Positions 7,574 through 17,210 are shown, counted from the first letter of the stretch. The stretch is 64,000 nt of DNA from an uncultured Clostridia bacterium (GCA_937876375.1 CALEHY010000010.1:1-64000), one strand, 5' to 3'. Made by a program: numbers and translations. Notes: generated from the letters alone by a model not told the origin.

Positions 7574-8682
7574 AAAAGGTTGCTGTATTATCCAGCCATA
7601 CTCCATCTCTATTTTGGTTTAGGATGGATATGATGTTATCGTTTAAGGCTAAGGGTTACAAGGTTTATGCTCTTGGTAACGAGAGCGAGGATGAATGGAA
7701 AGATAAGTTTCAAAAAGAAGATATTGAGTATATTCAAATAGATGTAGAGCGAAATGGTGTCAATCCATTAAATGATTTAAAGGCTCTTAAATCAATAAAG
7801 AAGGCACTATCAGAAACAATGCCAGATAAGATTTTCACATTCCAAGCCAAGACCATTATTTATGGTGGAATAGCTGCAAATCAATTGGGAATTAAGGAAG
7901 TTTATCCTTTAATAGCTGGTATGGGTTCAGTGTTTTTGAATGATAGCTTGAAAACCAAAATTGTCAGAAAAATTTTGGTAACAGAATATAAGCTTGGAAT
8001 GAAAAATTCACCAGCTGTGTTTTTCCAAAATCATGATGATGAAGAAATATTTAGAAAATATGGAATAATCAAAAAGCAAAGGGTTGAAATGATACCAGGT
8101 TCTGGAGTAAACACTGAGAAGTTTTCTGTTCAACCACTTCCAGAAACATTTGGTTTTCTATGTATTAGTCGATTAATACGAGACAAAGGTGTGTTTGAAT
8201 ATCTTGAAGCATGTAAAACCATAAAGGAAAACTATCCAAATGTGAGATGCTTATTGGTTGGACCATATGATTCAAATCCATCTGCTCTTAAACCAGAAGA
8301 GCTACAACCTTTCATTGACAATGGTATCATCGAGTATTTTGGTGAGCAAGAGGATGTTAGACCATATTTGAATCAAGCAAATGTATTTGTTCTACCTTCA
8401 TATCGTGAGGGAACTCCAAAAACAAATCTTGAAGCAATGGCTTCGGGAAGAGCAGTTTTAACAACCAATGCACCAGGATGTAAGGAGACCGTTATAGATG
8501 GTGTTAACGGATATATGGTTCCGGTTAAGGATGTTGACGCTCTTTGTGAAAAAATGGAATATTTAATTAATAACCCTGAGACAGTTGAAAAAATGGCTAT
8601 CGAAGGAAGAAAAATGGCTAAAAGCATCTTTGATGTTAATATAGTAAATAATAAAATTTGTGCAACAATGAAAATTAATTAA
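7570..8682 (+). CDS. Glycosyltransferase family 4, PglA/CapM-like
   Basis: A 370-residue GT4 enzyme resembling PglA-type transferases that add the second sugar to the lipid-linked primer made by the preceding PglC-like protein. Visible motifs are FWFRMDMMLSFKAKGY near the N-terminus, VIPGSG-like MIPGSGVNTEKF at mid-protein, and a donor-binding C-terminal half with LPSYREGTPKTNLEAMASG. It starts with GTG 7570 overlapping the stop of the initiating transferase, so the pair is translationally coupled. The specific sugar is not deducible. Confidence 0.88.
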   Translation: MKKVAVLSSHTPSLFWFRMDMMLSFKAKGYKVYALGNESEDEWKDKFQKEDIEYIQIDVERNGVNPLNDLKALKSIKKALSETMPDKIFTFQAKTIIYGGIAANQLGIKEVYPLIAGMGSVFLNDSLKTKIVRKILVTEYKLGMKNSPAVFFQNHDDEEIFRKYGIIKKQRVEMIPGSGVNTEKFSVQPLPETFGFLCISRLIRDKGVFEYLEACKTIKENYPNVRCLLVGPYDSNPSALKPEELQPFIDNGIIEYFGEQEDVRPYLNQANVFVLPSYREGTPKTNLEAMASGRAVLTTNAPGCKETVIDGVNGYMVPVKDVDALCEKMEYLINNPETVEKMAIEGRKMAKSIFDVNIVNNKICATMKIN

Positions 8683-8698
8683 CTTGGAGGATAAAACT

Positions 8699-10018
8699 AT
8701 GTACACAAATCTTTATGAGAAAATTGTAAACAAAGAAGAAAAAATCGCCCTTGTTGGTCTTGGCTATGTAGGTATGCCAATTGCAATTGAGTTTGCAAAG
8801 AGAGGCGTTGAGGTTGTAGGTTTTGACCTTAACGCTGCAAAGATTGATCTTTATAAGCAGGGCATTGACCCAACAAATGAGGTTGGTGATGACGTAATCA
8901 AGGCTTCAACTGTTGATTTCACAGCTGATGAAACAAAGCTTCAAGAGGCAAAGTTCCACATTGTAGCTGTTCCAACTCCAGTAAATGATGACCACACACC
9001 TGACCTTACACCTGTTGAGGGTGCTAGCACAATCCTTGGTAGAAATCTTACAAAGGGTTCTGTTGTAGTATTTGAGTCAACTGTTTATCCAGGTGTAACA
9101 GAGGATGTTTGTATTCCAATTCTTGAGAAAGAATCTGGTTTAAAGTGTGGCGTTGATTTCAAGATTGGTTATTCTCCAGAGAGAATCAACCCTGGTGACA
9201 AGGTTCATAGACTTAACACAATTACAAAAATTGTTTCTGGTATGGACGAGGAAACACTTGATGTAGTTGCAAAGGTATATGAAATCGTTGTTGATGCTGG
9301 TGTTCATAGAGCAGAAAGCATTAAGGTTGCAGAGGCTGCAAAGGTTATCGAAAATAGCCAAAGAGATATCAACATCGCATTTATGAACGAGCTTTCAATT
9401 ATCTTCAACAAGATGGGCATTGATACTCAAGCTGTTCTTAAGGCTGCTGGTACAAAGTGGAACTTCCTTAACTTCTATCCAGGTCTTGTTGGTGGTCACT
9501 GCATCGGTGTTGATCCATACTATCTAACATACAAGGCAGAAATGCTCGGTTATCATAGCCAAATCATTCTTTCAGGTAGAAGAATTAATGATGATATGGG
9601 CAAGTATGTTGCTGAATCAGCTGTTAAGAAGCTTATTGCTTGTGGTAAAGCTGTAAGAAATGCAAAGATTGGTGTGCTTGGTTTCACATTCAAGGAGAAC
9701 TGCCCTGATACAAGAAATACAAAGATTATCGATATCGTTAACGAACTTAAGGAATACGGCATTGACCCAATGATCGCTGATCCAACTGCTGATGCTGATG
9801 AGGCAAAGAGACTTTATGGCGTTGAGTTTGTTGATGTTGCAGATTTCAAGGATATGGATGCAGTAATTCTTGCTGTTGCTCATGATGAGTTCAAGTCAAT
9901 TACAATGGATCAGATTGATGCAATGTATGGCGAAGGTCAAAAGGTACTTCTTGATATTAAGGGACTTCTTAACCGTAAAGAGTACGAAGCAGCAGGCTAT
10001 GCTTATTGGAGATTATAA
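8699..10018 (+). CDS. UDP-N-acetylhexosamine 6-dehydrogenase (TviB/WbpO-like)
   Basis: A 439-residue NAD-dependent nucleotide-sugar dehydrogenase that oxidises C6 to a uronic acid. The Rossmann motif VGLGYVGMPIAIEFAKRG is at residues ~20, and the central block VAVPTPVNDDHTPDLTPV and GYSPERINPGDK are family signatures. The catalytic cysteine is C268 in GGHCIGVDPYYL. The start ATG 8699 follows GGAGG; the in-frame TTG at 8684 is the ribosome-site region itself. The TviB/WbpO type uses UDP-GlcNAc or UDP-GalNAc, and the neighbouring C4-epimerase supports UDP-GalNAcA as product. Substrate is inferred. Confidence 0.9.
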   Translation: MYTNLYEKIVNKEEKIALVGLGYVGMPIAIEFAKRGVEVVGFDLNAAKIDLYKQGIDPTNEVGDDVIKASTVDFTADETKLQEAKFHIVAVPTPVNDDHTPDLTPVEGASTILGRNLTKGSVVVFESTVYPGVTEDVCIPILEKESGLKCGVDFKIGYSPERINPGDKVHRLNTITKIVSGMDEETLDVVAKVYEIVVDAGVHRAESIKVAEAAKVIENSQRDINIAFMNELSIIFNKMGIDTQAVLKAAGTKWNFLNFYPGLVGGHCIGVDPYYLTYKAEMLGYHSQIILSGRRINDDMGKYVAESAVKKLIACGKAVRNAKIGVLGFTFKENCPDTRNTKIIDIVNELKEYGIDPMIADPTADADEAKRLYGVEFVDVADFKDMDAVILAVAHDEFKSITMDQIDAMYGEGQKVLLDIKGLLNRKEYEAAGYAYWRL

Positions 10019-10044
10019 TAGTATTAATATAGAGGTAATTAGCA

Positions 10045-11019
10045 ATGGGATATAAGGATTTAGTTTTTCCAGAGGGTTCAACATTTTTAGTAACTGGTGG
10101 TGCTGGTTTCATTGGTTCAAATTTGTGTGAAGCTATCTTGAATTTAGGATATAAGGTTAAGTGTCTTGATGACCTTTCAACAGGTAAGCAAGCAAATGTT
10201 GATATGTTTCTTGATAATCCAAATTATGAATTTATCAAGGGTGATATTAAGGATTTAGATGTATGTATGAATGCTTGCAAGGGCGTTGATTATGTGCTTA
10301 ACCAAGCAGCCTGGGGTTCAGTTCCAAGAAGTATTGAAATGCCACTTTTCTATTGTGCAAACAATATTCAAGGCACCCTCAATATGCTTGAAGCAGCAAG
10401 ACAAAATGGTGTTAAGAAGTTTGTTTATGCCTCATCATCATCGGTTTATGGTGACGAGCCAAACCTTCCAAAGAAGGAGGGCATCGAGGGTAATCTTCTT
10501 TCTCCTTATGCTGTTACAAAGAGATGTGATGAGGAATGGGCAAAGCAGTACACAAAGCATTATGGTCTTGATACATATGGAATGAGATATTTCAATGTTT
10601 TCGGTAGAAGACAGGATCCAGATGGTGCTTATGCAGCAGTTATTCCAAAATTCTTAAAGATGCTCATCAATGGCGAAACACCAACTATTAATGGTGATGG
10701 TAAGCAAAGTCGTGATTTTACATACATTGAGAATGTTATCGAGGCTAACCTTAAATCTTGCCTAGCTCCAAGCGAAGCAGCAGGACAAGCATTCAACATT
10801 GCTTACGGCGGAAGAGAGTATCTTATTGATATTTACTACGGACTTACAGAGGCTCTTGGTATTGATATCGAGCCTAACTTTGGTCCAGATAGAGCTGGCG
10901 ATATTAAGCATAGTAATGCAGATATCAGCAAAGCAAAAGAACTTTTAGGATATGATCCTGATTGGAGCTTTGAGCTTGGTATTAAAGCTGCTATTGAGTG
11001 GTACAAGGAGAATTTATAA
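10045..11019 (+). CDS. UDP-N-acetylglucosamine(uronate) C4-epimerase (TviC/WbpP-like)
   Basis: A 324-residue extended short-chain dehydrogenase/reductase. TGGAGFIGSN (residues ~13-22) binds NAD, and Y155-x3-K159 in SPYAVTKR is the catalytic pair. The stretch QAAWGSVPRSIEMP closely follows the WbpP/TviC signature for N-acetylated hexosamine substrates. With the preceding dehydrogenase it would convert UDP-GlcNAc into UDP-GalNAcA (UDP-GlcNAcA epimerised at C4), as in the Vi antigen and Pseudomonas O6 pathways. The last base of its stop codon is the first base of the next ATG (TAATG). Confidence 0.88.
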   Translation: MGYKDLVFPEGSTFLVTGGAGFIGSNLCEAILNLGYKVKCLDDLSTGKQANVDMFLDNPNYEFIKGDIKDLDVCMNACKGVDYVLNQAAWGSVPRSIEMPLFYCANNIQGTLNMLEAARQNGVKKFVYASSSSVYGDEPNLPKKEGIEGNLLSPYAVTKRCDEEWAKQYTKHYGLDTYGMRYFNVFGRRQDPDGAYAAVIPKFLKMLINGETPTINGDGKQSRDFTYIENVIEANLKSCLAPSEAAGQAFNIAYGGREYLIDIYYGLTEALGIDIEPNFGPDRAGDIKHSNADISKAKELLGYDPDWSFELGIKAAIEWYKENL

Positions 11020-11957
11020 TGGATAAACGTGAACTTCGTAAGCTTGTGAATCAAAGCAAGTTAGGAAAAGAAGTTTGGTATGTTCTTCACAGAATAAATG
11101 TTAATTTAATGAAAGTATATTCTGATGAAGCATATTTTAAGAAAACCTATAAAAAGTCGACAGGTAAGGCTTTAAACTTAGATAATCCTAAAACCTTTGA
11201 CGAAAAGCAGCTTTGGTTAAAAATGAACTACAGAAACCCGCTTTGCACAACCTGTTCTGACAAGTATTTAGTTAGGGAATATGTTAAGGAAAAGGGTCTT
11301 GAACACATTTTGAATCCTGTTTATGGGGCTTACGATAGCTTTGATGAAATTGAATGGGATAAATTGCCAGATTCATTTTATATGAAGGCTAACCATACAA
11401 GTGGTTGTAATGTTCGTTGTAATGATAAACGCACTTTAGATAAAAAGGCAGCAAGAAAAAAGCTCAATCGTGGTATGAGAATGAATCATTATTACGAATC
11501 TCGTGAGTGGAATTATAGAGATATTGATAGAAAAATTGTTGTTGAAGCGATTTTAGATGATAGTGAGCCATTAATTGATTATAGATTCTTGTGCTGTAAT
11601 GGAAAATGCGAGTATTTATTTATTGATATCGATACTGCTGATGAAACTGGTAGCCATAAGTCTGATGCAAAAAGAAATGTTTATGACAAAGATTTCAATT
11701 TAATGGACATTCAAGTGTCAAGACCTCGATTTGATCCACAATTAGTTTCAAAACCAGATAATTTCGATGAAATGTTAAAATATGCTGAAATCTTAAGTGG
11801 CGATTTTCCATTTTGTCGTGTGGATTTGTATAATATTAAAGGTGAAATCTTGTTTGGCGAAATCACATTCTTCCATGCAGGTGGAGTAAGCAAAATCACT
11901 CCTGATGAATGGGCGTATAAGCTTGGAGATTTAATTGCATTGCCTGAATTAAAATAA
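11019..11957 (+). CDS. TupA-like ATP-grasp protein 1
   Basis: A 312-residue protein of the TupA-like ATP-grasp family. TupA is named from teichuronopeptide synthesis in an alkaliphilic Bacillus, where amino acids are amide-linked to a uronic acid polymer. Matching blocks are NPKTFDEKQLWLKMNYRNP, CSDKYLVREYVKEKG, the nucleotide-binding MKANHTSGCN loop and PFCRVDLYNIKGEILFGEIT with metal-binding acidic residues. The start ATG 11019 with AAGGAG at 11005-11010 overlaps the epimerase stop by one base. Position right after uronic acid synthesis genes suggests ligation of an amino acid or amine to GalNAcA. That role is inference. Confidence 0.82.
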   Translation: MDKRELRKLVNQSKLGKEVWYVLHRINVNLMKVYSDEAYFKKTYKKSTGKALNLDNPKTFDEKQLWLKMNYRNPLCTTCSDKYLVREYVKEKGLEHILNPVYGAYDSFDEIEWDKLPDSFYMKANHTSGCNVRCNDKRTLDKKAARKKLNRGMRMNHYYESREWNYRDIDRKIVVEAILDDSEPLIDYRFLCCNGKCEYLFIDIDTADETGSHKSDAKRNVYDKDFNLMDIQVSRPRFDPQLVSKPDNFDEMLKYAEILSGDFPFCRVDLYNIKGEILFGEITFFHAGGVSKITPDEWAYKLGDLIALPELK

Positions 11958-12005
11958 TTCTTGCATTGATATGTTTGTTTACTTTAACGATAAGGAGAAT
12001 TTATA

Positions 12006-12920
12006 ATGAATTTTTATAAAAAAATCATTAAAAATCAAAAGGTTAGATTAAAGATTTTAGAGGTATTATCTTTCTTGCCAGATAAATTTACAGTTAAGGT
12101 TCAATACAGAATTAAAACTGGTAAAAAACTAAATTTAGATGATCCAAAAAGATATACCGAAAAAATTCAATGGTATAAACTAAATTATAGAACTGCACTT
12201 GAAACACAATGTGCAGACAAGTATGGTGTTAGAGAATATGTTGAAAGCAAAGGGTTAGGCTTTTTGTTGAACGATTTATATGCTGTTTATGATGATGCAT
12301 CAAAAATTGATTTTGATGCATTGCCAGCTCAGTATGCTATGAAATCAAACAACAGCTCTGGAACAAACTATTTTGTTTTTGACAACTCAAAGGAAAACCA
12401 CGAAGAATTAAGAACTCTTGCTTCAGGTTGGATTGCTCATAAAGCAAAGTCTATTTCTGGTGAATGGTGCTATGAAAATATTCCTCCAAGAATTATTTTT
12501 GAAAAGTTGTTGCCAAGAGATAAGAATAATGATTTGCCAGATTATAAGTTTTTCTGCTTTAATGGTGAGCCATACTGCTTATATACTATGATTGATTATA
12601 CAGACAATCATGCAAATGGTAAGCTTGGCTTCTATGATATGGAATTTAATCAACTTCCATATCGCAGAATGGATTTTGCACCAATTACTCAAAAGCTCGA
12701 TAAGCCAAAGAATTTTGAAAAAATGGTTGAATATGCAAGAATTCTTTCTCAAGATTTTCCACATGTTAGAGTCGATTTTTATAACATTGATGGACAGATT
12801 GTATTTGGTGAACTAACTTTCCATAATGCAAGTGGATATACAATTTTTGATCCAGATGAGTTTGATTATATTATGGGTGATAAGTTTGTTCTCCCTGAAA
12901 GAAGAGTAGAAAAAATTTAG
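12006..12920 (+). CDS. TupA-like ATP-grasp protein 2
   Basis: A 304-residue paralogue of the preceding ATP-grasp protein with the same order of motifs: DPKRYTEKIQWYKLNYRT, CADKYGVREYVESKG, MKSNNSSGTN, and HVRVDFYNIDGQIVFGELTF. The two differ enough in their central region (FEKLLPRDKNNDLPDYKFFC here) to suggest different amino-acid or acceptor specificity rather than a recent duplication. It is preceded by AAGGAG and separated from its paralogue by only 48 bases. It could attach a second residue or act on a different uronic acid position; a purely structural role cannot be excluded. Confidence 0.82.
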   Translation: MNFYKKIIKNQKVRLKILEVLSFLPDKFTVKVQYRIKTGKKLNLDDPKRYTEKIQWYKLNYRTALETQCADKYGVREYVESKGLGFLLNDLYAVYDDASKIDFDALPAQYAMKSNNSSGTNYFVFDNSKENHEELRTLASGWIAHKAKSISGEWCYENIPPRIIFEKLLPRDKNNDLPDYKFFCFNGEPYCLYTMIDYTDNHANGKLGFYDMEFNQLPYRRMDFAPITQKLDKPKNFEKMVEYARILSQDFPHVRVDFYNIDGQIVFGELTFHNASGYTIFDPDEFDYIMGDKFVLPERRVEKI

Positions 12921-12930
12921 GAGAATTGTA

Positions 12931-13743
12931 ATGGTAGAGGGACAAATTTCAATTATAATGGCTGTTTATAATTGCGAGGATACACTTAGAGAGAGTATTG
13001 ATTCTATCCTTGCTCAAACATACACAAATTGGAAGTTTATTATATGTAATGATTGTTCAAAAGACGGAACAGTTAAAATTCTTGAAGAATATGCAGAGCA
13101 ATATCCAGATAAATTTGTAATTATTCATAATGAAAAAAATATGCGTTTAGCTGCTTCGTTAAATCATTGCCTTGAATATGTTGATGGTGAATTCGTTGCT
13201 AGAATGGATGGCGATGATTATGTTGCTCCTGATAGATTTGAAAAACAGGTTGCATATTTGAAAAGCCATGAAGGCATTGATTTGGTTGGCTCATATATGC
13301 AAGCATTTGATGAAAATGGTTTAGGAAGAGTAGTTGATTATAAGGAAACTCCAAGTAAGTTTGATTTGCGCCATGGTCCTTGTTTTTCACACGCATCAAT
13401 TTTAACTTATGCTTATGTTTATGAAAAAGTTAATGGATATGTAATTTCTAAAAGAACAATTAGAACACAAGACTATGATTTATGGTTTAGATTCTATGCC
13501 GCTGGATTTAAGGGTGCTAATATTCAAGAACCATTGTATTTTGTGAGAGAGGATGAATATGCATTCTTAAGAAGAAAACCAAGTCTTTATTTGTGGGCAA
13601 TGGTGACTAGATTTAAAGGGTTTAGAATGCTGCATTATCCGATTCATTATTATGCTTATGTTCTTTTGCCGTTAGGTGCTTTGTTTAGAAATGAGTTTAG
13701 AAAAATTCGTGCAAGAATTCAGTTGAGATTTAAAAATAAGTGA
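12931..13743 (+). CDS. Glycosyltransferase family 2
   Basis: A 270-residue GT-A fold inverting glycosyltransferase of the capsule assembly line. The N-terminus ISIIMAVYNCEDTLRESIDS and ILAQTYTNWKF bind UDP, the metal-binding motif is RMDGDDYV (D-x-D), and CNDCSKDGT is the diphosphate loop. A hydrophobic stretch near the C-terminus (YPIHYYAYVLLPLGALF) may dock it to the membrane. It begins 10 bases after the second ATP-grasp gene behind TTAGGAG. The specificity is unknown. Confidence 0.88.
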   Translation: MVEGQISIIMAVYNCEDTLRESIDSILAQTYTNWKFIICNDCSKDGTVKILEEYAEQYPDKFVIIHNEKNMRLAASLNHCLEYVDGEFVARMDGDDYVAPDRFEKQVAYLKSHEGIDLVGSYMQAFDENGLGRVVDYKETPSKFDLRHGPCFSHASILTYAYVYEKVNGYVISKRTIRTQDYDLWFRFYAAGFKGANIQEPLYFVREDEYAFLRRKPSLYLWAMVTRFKGFRMLHYPIHYYAYVLLPLGALFRNEFRKIRARIQLRFKNK

Positions 13744-13761
13744 TTTATAAGGATAATAAAT

Positions 13762-14844
13762 ATGACAGTATATTATTTTACATTATTATCTGTTTTTGTT
13801 TTTGCTGCATTATCGAAGCTTTCTGATAATAAAATATCATCATTAGATGAAAAAGGAACAGTTAAACATGGTGCTGTAGCAACATTCTTTTTTATATTAG
13901 TTGTAGCTGTTTTAGTATTTGTTTCAGGTAATAGGTATTATGTTGGAGCTGATTTTGGAGCATATTATAGTCAATATGAAATATTTGCTGAACGATTAGT
14001 TGATAGTATAAAAGAATATGATGAACCAGGATTTAAATTTATTTGTTGGATTGTTGTTTTACTAAATGGTGATGGTCACGATGTTATTATGTTGACATCG
14101 TTAATCACATTGGGACTTTATCTTATTACGTTATATAAAAACACGGATCGACAAATAACAGCCTCATTGTTATTTATATTTTTGGGATGTTGGCATGTTT
14201 CTTTTAATGCTGTAAGACAATGTTTAGCAGCAGCTATTTTGTTTACTGGTATTTCAGCTTTACGAAATAAAAAATTTTTGAAATATTTTATTATAGTTTT
14301 CATTGCAAGTTTGTTTCATAAAACAGCAATTGTGTTACTAATCATTTATTTTGTTGTAAACAGAAAGATTTCTGCAAAAAATGTTTTTCTCTTAATTGTA
14401 ATAAGTGTTTTAATTCTTTTTTCATTTGATACAGTGTTTGAATTTACCTCATTTTTATTGGAAGATGCACATTCGGAAGAGTTAACTTATTCTACTGCCT
14501 CGGTTAATACGTTAAGAATATTGGTAGCATGTGCTCCACCGGTGTATATTGGTTTGTTTAATTGGAAAAAAGAATATAACGAACGAGAAACTTTTGCGAT
14601 GAATTTATTACTATTAAACGCTGTTTTTATGTTATCAACATCTAATAGCACATATTTTGCAAGGCTTGGTATTTATTCTGCACCATTCGTAGCAGTATCT
14701 TTACCAGAAATGTTGAGAGTAATAGATGGTAAATTTGGGAAGATTGCTCATGTGGTAATAATTTTATTGTATGCTTTATATTGGCTCTACGAAGTAACCA
14801 ATAGTGGATCGCTTAATCCATTTACATTTATTTGGCAAGCTTAA
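13762..14844 (+). CDS. EpsG-family membrane protein, probable polysaccharide polymerase
   Basis: A 360-residue polytopic membrane protein with about ten hydrophobic segments. It resembles EpsG, the family that fills the Wzy polymerase role in Firmicute exopolysaccharide clusters. The signature region GNRYYVGADFGAYYSQYEIF is followed by GFKFICWIVVLLN, and a later HVSFNAVRQCLAAAILF matches the conserved R-Q segment in this family. It would join flipped repeat units outside the membrane. It sits between a GT2 gene and the pyruvyltransferase fusion; the flippase is two genes downstream of that. It is the only polymerase candidate in the cluster. Confidence 0.8.
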   Translation: MTVYYFTLLSVFVFAALSKLSDNKISSLDEKGTVKHGAVATFFFILVVAVLVFVSGNRYYVGADFGAYYSQYEIFAERLVDSIKEYDEPGFKFICWIVVLLNGDGHDVIMLTSLITLGLYLITLYKNTDRQITASLLFIFLGCWHVSFNAVRQCLAAAILFTGISALRNKKFLKYFIIVFIASLFHKTAIVLLIIYFVVNRKISAKNVFLLIVISVLILFSFDTVFEFTSFLLEDAHSEELTYSTASVNTLRILVACAPPVYIGLFNWKKEYNERETFAMNLLLLNAVFMLSTSNSTYFARLGIYSAPFVAVSLPEMLRVIDGKFGKIAHVVIILLYALYWLYEVTNSGSLNPFTFIWQA

Positions 14845-14867
14845 TTTTTATTGTAAGGATTAAATTT

Positions 14868-17204
14868 ATGAAAGTAGGAATTATAACATTATTCAGTGAA
14901 AATTATGGAAACAAGCTTCAAAACCTTGCAGTTCAAAAACTATTAGAGGCGCAAGGTTGTGATGTTGAAACTATAATATATAATGTAAAAGGTGGAATTA
15001 GAAAGCCCTCTCCTTTATCTCAAAAACTAAATAAGCTTAATCCTATTTATGCATCAAAGGTTGTTCAACAAAGATTTAAGAATAAATATTTGTATAAGAA
15101 TTCAAGAGATGGAATTTTTGGCTCAGTTAAGTTTGTTAAGAATACTGATGTTAATGAATTATATGAGGCAAGAAAAAAAGCATATGAAGAATATGTTATA
15201 GAGAATCTTAAAATTGCAGATTTTAATTTATCCTTTGAAAATATGGATGATGAAAGGCTTGATGAATATGATTATTTCATCGCTGGTTCAGACCAAGTTT
15301 GGAATCCAACATATCCTTCAACCTCTTGTATTAACTTCTTAACCTTTGCTCCGAAACATAAGAGAATTGCGCTTTCTCCAAGTATTGGATTGTCAGTTCT
15401 TCCTGATTATGCAAAACCCATTTATTCAAAGTGGATTAGTGAAATTCCCAATCTTTCTGTTCGTGAGGAAAAGGGTGCTGGAATTATTAAAGAACTAACT
15501 GGTAGAGATGTTGTTGTGTTAGCTGATCCAACCATTTGCGTTCCAAAGGCAGAGTGGGAAAAGGTTGAAAAAAAGCCATGCTTTGACACAAGTAAGCCTT
15601 ATGTATTTACATATTTTTTGGGCAATGAAACAAATAGATATAGAAATTTCATTGAAGCATATGCGAAGAAAAATTGCTGTGAAATCATCAATTTGTTTGA
15701 TTTAAGAGAGCCTGAATACTATTCAGCAAACCCAGCTGAATTTGTATATTTAATTCACAACGCTAAAATGGTGTTTACTGATTCATTCCACGGAACAGTA
15801 TTTTCATTGATAATGCATACACCATTTGTTGTGTTTGATAGAATTGAGAATGGTGGCAAGGGAATGGGTTCAAGAATTGATACCTTGTTAAAGACTTTCT
15901 CAATGAAGAATAGACATTTCAATGTAATCAATAAAAAGGAAATTGATAATATTAATTTCTCAAATGTTGATTCAGTTATAAAGGGACTTCAAAATAAAAC
16001 TAATGAATTTTTATCTAAAGCTTTAAAAACAGAAGAACCAAAGAGCGAAAACAAAACCTTTGTTGAATTTTTAGAGAAAAAAAGTGATTGTTCTGGATGT
16101 CATGCTTGCTATAATGCTTGTCCAAAGAATTGTATTTCTATGGACAGAGATAGCGAGGGCTTTTGGTATCCAATCGTGAATTTGGATGAATGCGTGCATT
16201 GCAATATGTGCCAAAGTGTTTGTCCAGTAGTTAATGAAAACAAAACAGACAATAAGCCAGTAGCTTATATTGGTTTTAATAATAATTCATCAGTTAGAAA
16301 AAATAGTTCATCTGGTGGTGTTTTTACTGCAATTGCAAATGAATTGCTTAGTAAGGATGCAACTATTTATGGTGCTGCTTTTAATGATGAATATGATGTT
16401 GAGCATATTGGTGTGGATAATGCTGATGGTTTAGAAAAACTCAGAACATCAAAATATGTTCAAAGCAAAATTGGCAATACATATAAGGAAGCTAAAGCAA
16501 AGCTTGATGATGGTGAGTATGTTTTCTATACGGGCACTCCTTGTCAAATCGAAGGTCTAAAGGCGTATTTGGATAAGGATTACGAAAGGCTTTATACTCA
16601 GGATATTGTTTGCCATGGTGTTCCATCTCCAAACATTTGGAACGAATATGTTAAGTATATGTCTAAAGGAAATGATGTAAATAGCATTTCCTTTAGAGAT
16701 AAAAAATTTGGTTGGCATTATTTCTCAATGAGAATTACAACCGATAAAAGTAATTATGTTAAGCGATTAGACCAAGATGTATTTATTAGGTTGTTCCTTG
16801 ATAATATAATTCTTCGTCCATCTTGCTATGATTGTAAATTTAAAAGGGAAGTTAGAATTTCTGACTTCACAATTGCTGACTGCTGGCGACCAGCAAAGGT
16901 TAAATCACAACTCAAGGATGACGACAAGGGTTTGTCAATGATGTTTGTGAATTCAGAAAAGGGAAAAGAATTATTTGAATCTCTCAAAACAGATTTAACA
17001 TATCAAGAAATTGATTATAGTCTTGCAATCGCTAGTCAATCTGCAACAACAGAATCTGTTAAGATGCCAGAAAAAAGGCAAGTGTTCTTTGATTCTGTTG
17101 ATCGTTCTGGTTTTGCATTTGTACCAACAAACTGGTATAGTCAAAACCCAGTTAGTGATATAAAGAAAACTTTAGTTTTCTATAAAACAAAAATTAAGAG
17201 GTAG
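14868..17204 (+). CDS. Fusion: polysaccharide pyruvyltransferase + FrhB-like iron-sulfur domain
   Basis: A 778-residue two-part protein. Residues ~1-380 are a CsaB-like polysaccharide pyruvyltransferase: IITLFSENYGNKLQNLAVQ, AGSDQVWNPTYP, and the TDSFHGTVFS motif with the conserved His. A linker leads to two 4Fe-4S motifs, C408-x2-C411-x2-C414-x3-C418 and C442-x2-C445-x2-C448-x3-C452, then an FrhB-like (coenzyme F420 hydrogenase beta subunit) domain to the end. The first half should add a pyruvate ketal to a sugar. The redox half's role in glycan clusters is not established. The start ATG 14868 follows TAAGGAT; an in-frame upstream start overlaps the EpsG gene and is not used. Confidence 0.88.
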   Translation: MKVGIITLFSENYGNKLQNLAVQKLLEAQGCDVETIIYNVKGGIRKPSPLSQKLNKLNPIYASKVVQQRFKNKYLYKNSRDGIFGSVKFVKNTDVNELYEARKKAYEEYVIENLKIADFNLSFENMDDERLDEYDYFIAGSDQVWNPTYPSTSCINFLTFAPKHKRIALSPSIGLSVLPDYAKPIYSKWISEIPNLSVREEKGAGIIKELTGRDVVVLADPTICVPKAEWEKVEKKPCFDTSKPYVFTYFLGNETNRYRNFIEAYAKKNCCEIINLFDLREPEYYSANPAEFVYLIHNAKMVFTDSFHGTVFSLIMHTPFVVFDRIENGGKGMGSRIDTLLKTFSMKNRHFNVINKKEIDNINFSNVDSVIKGLQNKTNEFLSKALKTEEPKSENKTFVEFLEKKSDCSGCHACYNACPKNCISMDRDSEGFWYPIVNLDECVHCNMCQSVCPVVNENKTDNKPVAYIGFNNNSSVRKNSSSGGVFTAIANELLSKDATIYGAAFNDEYDVEHIGVDNADGLEKLRTSKYVQSKIGNTYKEAKAKLDDGEYVFYTGTPCQIEGLKAYLDKDYERLYTQDIVCHGVPSPNIWNEYVKYMSKGNDVNSISFRDKKFGWHYFSMRITTDKSNYVKRLDQDVFIRLFLDNIILRPSCYDCKFKREVRISDFTIADCWRPAKVKSQLKDDDKGLSMMFVNSEKGKELFESLKTDLTYQEIDYSLAIASQSATTESVKMPEKRQVFFDSVDRSGFAFVPTNWYSQNPVSDIKKTLVFYKTKIKR

Positions 17205-17210
17205 TTTTAA

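Noticed and set aside
15000..17204. Genuine coenzyme F420 metabolism from the FrhB-like domain
   Set aside because: No F420 genes are present and FrhB-like domains are common in polysaccharide clusters of organisms without F420.
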